Of a stretch of DNA of 13,061 bases, positions 10,001-13,061 are shown piece by piece. The DNA lies in contig NW_003134850.1 in assembly GCF_000003605.2 (NCBI RefSeq), forward strand, positions 124,675 to 137,735, written 5' to 3'. The DNA comes from Saccoglossus kowalevskii. Taxonomy: Eukaryota; Hemichordata; Enteropneusta; Harrimaniidae. Each line of letters opens with the position of its first letter. Position 1 is the stretch's first letter. The position numbers were made by a program, and so were the translations under genes. The notes under the pieces are model-generated. The model was given only the letters and a program-made list of their open reading frames with translations. It made no database searches and was not told the DNA's origin.

Positions 10001-10798
10001 ATTACCTTAATTGGTGTAGTACAGGTGTGATGGTTCAAATACCAACATGGCAACAGTAACAGAAAGACTTCCCTGGCGGCGATGATAAAACACGAACACG
10101 GAGCCAACAGATGAGGTTTCAACTGGTACTGGTATTATTATACTCTGCAAACATCAAGTACAATAACGCGGTAAAACTCCACTACTCCAATAACTAGATA
10201 CATAAACTCCAATACAATTCAACGAGATCTCCGATCTGAACTCAGTGCTGAACAACTCCCCTATATATACCCACACTATCTATAAATAGACCATTACATC
10301 AGCATACATAATGAGTCTGGAACTTACTACAAATTTCTAGAATGTTCCATTACCTTCTATTGCCTCATACAGTGTTCTATTACCTATTCAACCAGTTTCT
10401 AAACAAAATCTAGAATATTATACCCAGACACAGTACGGTTCTAGAACATTCTCAGTGACAGGGAAGTGGTAAACAAGTCGTATGCGACACTGAGTGTGAT
10501 TGATTGGAACGAACCACATATGGCACTTGATAATATCTGCCAGTGGATGGTACAGTGTTTATTGTTGTCTGCATTGTGTAATCTCGTATAACACACACAT
10601 ACATCGTTTATAGTACATTTATAACATTTAAAGCAGCAGCACAAATCCGAGTCGTACATATAAAGTATAAGTCTATTAAATTATATTACTTTCTTCAAGA
10701 CTGTATATTAGACGGGAACTGTCAGAACTGTGGAACTTTCAACAGCATAGATTGTACGTGTAGTTGTCATACGGGATTCACTGGTGCTGACTGCTCTA
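3855..10798 (+). CDS. Secreted CAP-domain protein with Cys-rich and EGF-like tail, six exons, 3' end missing
   Basis: Six exons (3855-4091, 8062-8304, 8622-8731, 9574-9665, 9886-9915, 10700-10798) join in frame with GT..AG introns of phases 0, 0, 2, 1 and 1, giving 270 codons plus one base. The product has a signal peptide (residues about 1-19), a propeptide with an R-Q-K-R site (43-46), a CAP/SCP domain (about 54-205), a Cys-rich linker (209-238) and an EGF-like module (239-270). CAP1 (GHYTQVVWASS) and CAP2 (ILTCNYGPGGNL) are complete. Of the CAP cavity tetrad, His62, Glu140 and His157 are present; the usual first Glu is Gln114, a known variant in some CAP proteins. CAP proteins (CRISP, GLIPR, antigen 5, PI16) act outside the cell as secreted factors, some in sperm-egg contact or venom; the role here is unknown. 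The donor after exon 6 leaves phase 1, so more exons must follow. No reliable one was found. Confidence 0.9.
4268..4320. repeat. Inverted repeat, 13-bp perfect arms
   Basis: CAAGAAATATAAT at 4268-4280 is matched by its exact reverse complement at 4308-4320, with a 27-base spacer. The two arms could form a hairpin in the intron RNA or be the remains of a small foldback element. No target duplication is obvious next to it. Confidence 0.85.
4386..4398. repeat. Short TA microsatellite
   Basis: An uninterrupted alternation of T and A for 13 bases within intron 1. Simple sequence with no further meaning evident. Confidence 0.8.
5184..5294. repeat. Three degenerate copies of a 37-bp unit
   Basis: The core CCTCGCAACCACGTCAATCG occurs in related form starting near 5188, 5225 and 5262, exactly 37 bases apart; the third copy is the most diverged. 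The block is richer in C and CG dinucleotides than the surrounding intron. It lies about 120 bases before the recognisable LINE sequence, so it may belong to either the LINE or the host intron. Confidence 0.75.
5413..5879 (+). mobile_element. 5'-truncated non-LTR retrotransposon (LINE) 3' end
   Basis: The C-terminal end of a LINE ORF2 is visible in the + strand with two frame changes. One missing base near 5478 and one extra base near 5668-5676 break the frame. The piece between them has the post-RT zinc motif: RICKLC, then EDEYHFCLVCPRY, a C-x-x-C...H...C arrangement followed by a basic RKK. In the third frame the ORF ends at TGA 5761-5763. A 3' UTR follows with an AATAAA (5854-5859) and a (TCATA)n tail at 5862-5879, typical of a LINE terminus. 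The 5' boundary is uncertain; homology by eye begins about 5413. The clade is not determined (CR1/Jockey-like groups are possible). It sits in intron 1 in sense orientation. Confidence 0.82.
5880..6302. other. Intron 1 between LINE and repeats
   Basis: AT-rich sequence after the LINE tail. No domain, tRNA or transposon end was recognised. The overlapping ORFs on both strands are short and show no family features. Confidence 0.6.
6303..6342. repeat. Isolated copy of the 41-bp minisatellite unit
   Basis: AGGCAGGCTCACTGTTAG followed by ATGACCACATTCACTCAACG closely matches the unit of the array at 6891-7731, although it lies about 550 bases upstream of it. This suggests the array once began here and was split, or that one unit was copied out. 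Confidence 0.75.
6390..6565. repeat. Degenerate 53-bp tandem repeat, about three copies
   Basis: Two alternating motifs recur: TCTACTTGGGGG at 6450 and 6504 (a degenerate TCTACTAGAAAA near 6399) and CAACTTG(G)AA at 6426, 6478 and 6531. Steps are 52-54 bases. The region also repeats GCGTCG. It lies between the isolated minisatellite unit and the main array. Confidence 0.75.
6566..6890. other. Intron 1 between the two tandem arrays
   Basis: No gene seen. It contains a 14-bp perfect palindrome GCTAATTAATTAGC at 6666-6679, which includes homeodomain-type TAATTA cores, and several CTACTACAA-like repeats around it. No inverted or direct terminal repeats mark this piece as an insertion. Confidence 0.6.
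6666..6679. repeat. 14-bp perfect palindrome
   Basis: GCTAATTAATTAGC reads the same on both strands and holds two overlapping TAATTA cores. Such cores suit homeodomain binding, but in AT-rich intron DNA a chance origin is likely. Confidence 0.7.
6891..7731. repeat. Degenerate minisatellite, 41-bp unit, about 20 copies
   Basis: The motif GCCACATTCAATCA recurs with an AGACCAGGCTGACTGTTAGT-type segment between copies. In the best part the motif starts at 7341, 7382, 7423 and 7464, exactly 41 bases apart; elsewhere steps are 39-42 with some short units (around 7280-7320 and 7490). Copies differ a lot, so the array is old. It fills about a fifth of intron 1. No ORF runs through it. Confidence 0.9.
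7732..8061. other. End of intron 1
   Basis: AT-rich, with short TATTTTGTATTTTG repetition near 7755-7780. No gene or element recognised. The last bases form a pyrimidine-rich acceptor ending CAG at 8061. Confidence 0.7.
8062..8304 (+). CDS. CAP gene exon 2: central CAP domain
   Basis: 81 codons, phase 0 at both ends, after a TTTTTTTCAG acceptor. It carries the core CAP features: DWDDNLATMAQDW, then VGQNLWMAGP (Gln114 where Glu is common), WYNEVDYYNY with Glu140, and CSSVCGHYTQ with His157. The exon stops inside CAP1, exactly before the VVW, at a GTACAT donor. Cys residues at DTCNW and NTCSSVC are the ones expected to form disulfides in this family. Confidence 0.95.
8305..8621. other. Intron 2
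   Basis: A 317-base intron between the two halves of the CAP1 motif. It starts GTACAT and ends CTAG. Nothing else is recognised in it. Confidence 0.85.
8622..8731 (+). CDS. CAP gene exon 3: end of CAP1, most of CAP2
   Basis: 36 codons and two bases. It opens VVWASSYAVGCG, completing CAP1, followed by LTHCPAVNQS with a possible N-glycosylation site (Asn180), and ends LTCNYGP plus two bases of a Gly codon. The acceptor CTACTAG has a weak pyrimidine tract; the donor GTAAGT is ideal. The next intron is phase 2 and splits CAP2. Confidence 0.94.
8785..8853 (+). other. tRNA-like (SINE-type) relic
   Basis: TGGTACAGTGGGTAGCA at 8794-8810 fits a Pol III A box, and GGTTCACCTGG at 8824-8834 resembles a weak B box, but the two are only 30 bases apart, too close for a complete tRNA. 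If the MITE to the right is removed, the flanks join as a second tRNA-like start (GTAGTATCGTGATTAGCATG). This is by-eye resemblance only; no tRNA fold was built. Confidence 0.35.
8854..9371. mobile_element. hAT-like miniature element (MITE) in intron 3
   Basis: About 520 bases bounded by short inverted ends: AGGGGAGGCAAGGG at the left and, read on the other strand, GGGGGGGGGGCAAGGG at the right. TGATTAG is repeated exactly outside both ends (8847-8853 and 9373-9379). With one more base each the flanks are GTGATTAG and CTGATTAG, matching the 8-bp nTnnnnAn duplication of hAT elements apart from the first base. A shorter ATTA duplication with GAGGGG/CAGGGG ends is the alternative reading. The interior has no transposase and is rich in TTTACGTTGTACGAA-like repeats (8930-9350). 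It is therefore non-autonomous. Confidence 0.72.
9574..9665 (+). CDS. CAP gene exon 4: end of CAP2 and Cys-rich linker
   Basis: The first base completes the split Gly, then GNLIGERPYATGSPC finishes CAP2 and leads into a Cys-rich stretch, CTLCETGSGECYENKC (residues 212-227). Acceptor CATACAG and donor GTGAGT are good; phase 2 in, phase 1 out. This linker corresponds to the hinge position of CRISP-like proteins, though the spacing of its Cys residues is not the vertebrate ICR pattern. Confidence 0.92.
9785..9798 (+). repeat. Run of 14 G
   Basis: An uninterrupted G run in intron 4, about 90 bases before exon 5. Such runs mutate quickly and are prone to assembly or sequencing error. Confidence 0.85.
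9886..9915 (+). CDS. CAP gene exon 5: 30-base microexon
   Basis: Thirty bases between a TTTTTTTACAG acceptor and a GTGAGT donor, phase 1 at both ends, coding for PCSEHNEAC between two split codons. It links the Cys-rich part to the EGF-like exon and adds two Cys. The join on each side is in frame and keeps a continuous Cys-rich protein. Because it is symmetric, skipping it would keep the frame. Support comes from splice sites and context only, so it is less certain than its neighbours. Confidence 0.75.
9978..9982. repeat. Target site duplication, left copy
   Basis: CTGAG, identical to 10490-10494 on the other side of the solo LTR. Five bases is the usual duplication length for Ty3/gypsy integrases. 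Confidence 0.92.
9983..10489 (-). repeat. Solo LTR of the gypsy-type family, antisense in intron 5
   Basis: Reverse-complement match over its full length to the LTR at 1473-1929, with TGTCGCA and TGTGACA ends on the minus strand. It is flanked by a perfect 5-bp direct repeat, CTGAG at 9978-9982 and 10490-10494, and no internal retrotransposon sequence remains. This is the usual product of recombination between the two LTRs of one full insertion. At 507 bases it is longer than the left copy because it keeps about 45 bases lost there. On the minus strand it keeps a TATATATA (10262-10269) in the place of a promoter, directed against the CAP gene. Confidence 0.95.
10490..10494. repeat. Target site duplication, right copy
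   Basis: CTGAG, the partner of 9978-9982. It shows that the LTR insertion ends exactly at 10489. Confidence 0.92.
10700..10798 (+). CDS. CAP gene exon 6: EGF-like module
   Basis: Phase 1-1 exon after a TTTCTTCAAG acceptor, ending at GTAAGT. It reads CILDGNCQNCGTFNS then CTCSCHTGFTGADC, with the C-x-C-x-x-G-F-x-G-x-x-C pattern of an EGF-like domain (Cys258, 260, 269). Where many EGF domains have QNGG this one has QNCG, giving an additional Cys (248). That could be normal for this protein group or a substitution. The donor leaves an incomplete codon, so a further exon is required. Confidence 0.88.
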
Positions 10799-11504
10799 GT
10801 AAGTGTGTATCACATTCATGGTTCACCTTTGGATACTATGGAACACGTGACTATGTTAAATTGTATTACGATTACCGTTGATTGCATGGACAGAACGAAT
10901 GTGCAGTTTAAAAAATAACAAACATGTTTCAAGCCCACCAGATAGGATTCCAGTTTTTGGGGTATCTGAATCTAGTGCTTCAGGAAAAGTCGAATAAGAA
11001 TATTTGAAACTGTGTTGGTTATGAAAACATTACAGTGCCTAACACAAATACAAATTTGAATATTGTTATTATACATCTTCAGATATTGCTCTCCATTCTT
11101 CATATAAAAACATGTACAATCGCATTTAAGGTAGAGATGCAGTTTATTTGTGAATTTCAATCAAAAATAGTTTTTTTCGTTTTTTTTATAGATTTTTATC
11201 TAAAGAACATTCTGTGAAAATTTGACCAATGAATTCTTATTGGAACACCGTTAAAATTGCTGTTTATTTTCTGGTTAAAAATAAAAAAACACTCACACGT
11301 GGCAATGTTTATGTCCAATTGCCTAATTTGCATGAGTAACCAAATAACAGGACCTTTGATTGACAATATGCAAATCGAAATTGTACGGGTCATAGTTCAT
11401 TCAATTCACGCGCATGTGCAATTATTCTCAAATCAGTTCTCGCTCGCTAGCAAACCAAACATTATATTTCCTCAGCGTTTTTTCTTAATTTTTATCAATA
11501 CATT
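10799..11504. other. Intron 6 start and gene-poor DNA
   Basis: Begins with the exon 6 donor. Several CAG or TAG acceptor-like sites (near 11083, 11190 and 11475) were tried as the next exon; each gives only a short tail to a stop without Cys-rich or EGF-like content, so none is called. Octamer motifs ATTTGCAT (11326-11333) and ATGCAAAT (11368-11375) lie near the right end. Confidence 0.5.
11283..11350 (+). repeat. Left arm of an imperfect inverted pair
   Basis: ACACGTGGCAATG at 11295-11307 is followed 16 bases later by TAATTTGCATGA. The arm at 12360-12415 carries the same arrangement on the other strand, about 1.1 kb away. The intervening DNA includes the 49-codon ORF. The pair could be the remains of long terminal inverted repeats or duplicated regulatory sequence. 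Confidence 0.5.
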
Positions 11505-11654
11505 ATGCGTGGTGTGAAAAGAAAGAGAGGTAGAAAGAAGATTCAGATGATTTCTATGTCGGAAGAGGCAAAAGCTACACTGAAGGCATCAGCCCACCGA
11601 ACGAAAAACAAAATCGATGTGAGCGTCCAAACATGGCTTTCCCTGAAGGCATGA
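11505..11654 (+). CDS. Short basic ORF, 49 codons, unknown
   Basis: ATG to TGA, 49 residues, starting with a strongly basic segment (RGVKRKRGRKK), then a SEEAKATLKASAHRTKNKID region and a final W. Octamer motifs lie 130-180 bases upstream and an AATAAA follows at 11709-11714. The charged start and the T-K-x-K-x-D...W pattern faintly recall the beginning of DNA-binding transposon-derived proteins, but there is no defined domain and the frame ends early. It may be chance, a pseudogene start or a micro-ORF; no function is claimed. Confidence 0.22.
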   Translation: MRGVKRKRGRKKIQMISMSEEAKATLKASAHRTKNKIDVSVQTWLSLKA

Positions 11655-13061
11655 ATCCGAGTTTCTGATTGACTGAGAGATTTTATTTTTAAATAATTGT
11701 TCTCAAAAAATAAACTGAGCATGTGAAGAATAATTTAACATTGTTTACAGTGATAACTGCTCATTGTCGAAACGAAGCTTACCCATTCACGCTAGTCACA
11801 ATAAACATCATACTCTTGAATAGGCGTCAATGACTACGGTAAAACTTAGACTCTATTTTAGGCATCAGAAATGATTGAAATGTCCGAAAATGACGCCAAA
11901 ATACACCTTAAAAGTCCCTTTTTTTTTCTAAATCTCATCCCGAATTTACGGCAGAATCTGGTCCCTCAAATAAGGGACACGTGAGCTTTGATTCTAACCG
12001 GATATATTGCACTGGGTCGGGGAGATACAAACTTTTGTGTATCTTTTGTCCAATGGGTACCTGTACTTCGATCATTCGCAAGTTTTGCTCGGTGGTGCGA
12101 GACAGCTTTGTTTGCAACCGGACGAACTCCGTTTAATTCAATGAAGCAAACAACTGACAATGCTAAAATAAATTGCAGAGGTACGCTAAAATTAATAGAA
12201 AATAACCAAATAATTTCAATGAAAAATAAATCACAGAAGAGGTAACTTGATACATTACGGTAACAACTGAAATACTCGTAGATTTTTTATTGAAAATACA
12301 TCGAAGAGAAGCCATGATGTTTTGATCGTGATAAAAGGTCACCTTCCTAGGACCGCCCCCTGTTTAATAATTCATGAGATTACGTCATATTTACTGGGCA
12401 TTGCCACGTGTTTTTACCGACCCCATCAAAACACTGGTATGAATGACGTGTTTCTGATTTATAAATTCAAGAGCAGTTGTTCTGGTCCAACGATTTTACA
12501 TAAAATGTCTATGTCTATACGTTAACTTTCAATTTCAATAGTCTAGAAAGTATGACAAAGTATAACAAAACAGTAATTCCCGGTTTAACGCGCAAATATG
12601 CAAATTAGCCTTTTTCTCGTCTTCTATTTTTGGTGAATTCTTGTGTTTTAAATTAAAATAGCTGATAGACGCTTTGGCCATTTGCCTCGAAATTGTCACA
12701 CATTATTGACAAGGTGTTCCCTCTTCAAAATGCGTCCGGACAGTTTATTACGGCGAGTGGAACAAAAATAACAAGTCCGCAATTAACTTGGATATATAAA
12801 TTATGCAAAAATAGAAAAGAGTGAACTTTGAGGTCATGCTGTGCGACTTTGAAAGCCATTAGAGAGATGAGTGGACGCATTTGAATTAGTAGTATACCAA
12901 GGTATCCAGTGATGTAATTTACCCACAAACGGACTTGAAGTTTTTAAGCTAATTTTTTTAAAACCACTTTTGTCCAAAAAGCATATTTTTGACCCAAAAT
13001 CAAAAACGCATTCTGGATATTTAAATAAAACAAGTTTTACAAAGTTTTTATAATAAGCTTT
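11655..13061. other. Gene-poor right end of the window
   Basis: No protein domain is recognised in any frame, and overlapping ORFs on both strands around 11940-12245 look like shadows without family features. A small hairpin GTCCCT-CAAATA-AGGGAC is at 11961-11978. An octamer in the context ATGCAAATTAGCC is at 12598-12610. The terminal exon or exons of the CAP gene could be here or beyond, but none could be picked out. Confidence 0.5.
12360..12415 (-). repeat. Right arm of an imperfect inverted pair
   Basis: On the minus strand this reads ACACGTGGCAATG (12411-12399), then 16 bases, then TAATCTCATGA, parallel to the left arm at 11283-11350. The 13-base block is exact and the second block is partial. 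Confidence 0.5.

Noticed and set aside
11083-11130. Possible terminal exon after the acceptor near 11083
   Set aside because: It would add about 15 residues without Cys and then stop. The acceptor is plausible, but the peptide does not fit the Cys-rich tail and there is no independent support.
11935-12245. Overlapping ORFs on both strands
   Set aside because: Three frames are open over the same 200-300 bases, none shows domain residues, and no splice-compatible link to another exon was found.
12640-12740. Inverted match GGAACACC between 11239 and 12713
   Set aside because: Only eight bases are shared with no flanking similarity, which is expected by chance.

Overview
The window looks like genomic DNA from an invertebrate animal. 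It holds introns with GT..AG junctions, a secreted CAP-family gene split into small exons, a decayed Ty3/gypsy-type LTR retrotransposon, a LINE 3' end, a hAT-like miniature element and a long minisatellite. Base composition is AT-rich outside the exons. The retrotransposon appears to have integrase upstream of RNase H, an order described for Gmr1-like elements of deuterostomes. That weakly favours a deuterostome such as a lancelet, hemichordate, echinoderm or tunicate; the species cannot be read from the sequence.

Layout: 1-1929 is the 3' part of a broken LTR retrotransposon, comprising integrase pieces, an RNase H domain, a polypurine tract and the 3' LTR. 1930-3854 has no recognisable gene and leads into the host gene. 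3855-10798 carries six exons of a CAP plus Cys-rich/EGF-like secreted protein on the + strand (270 codons plus one base). The last exon or exons with the stop codon were not found. Intron 1 (4092-8061) holds a 37-bp triplicate, a 5'-truncated LINE, a 53-bp tandem repeat and a 41-bp minisatellite of about 20 copies. Intron 3 holds a hAT-like MITE next to tRNA-like sequence. Intron 5 holds a solo LTR of the same family as the left-hand element, in antisense orientation, with a perfect 5-bp target duplication. 10799-13061 is gene-poor, with octamer motifs, an inverted pair of similar segments and a 49-codon basic ORF of unknown status.

The CAP gene is the only well-supported host gene. It encodes signal peptide, propeptide with a furin-type RQKR site, CAP domain with complete CAP1 and CAP2 signatures, Cys-rich linker, and EGF-like module. 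Nothing in the window amounts to a convincing new multi-gene system. The most interesting items are the pol domain order of the retrotransposon, the clean solo LTR and MITE insertions, the large inverted LTR pair enclosing exons 1-5, and the inverted segment pair around 11.3 and 12.4 kb.
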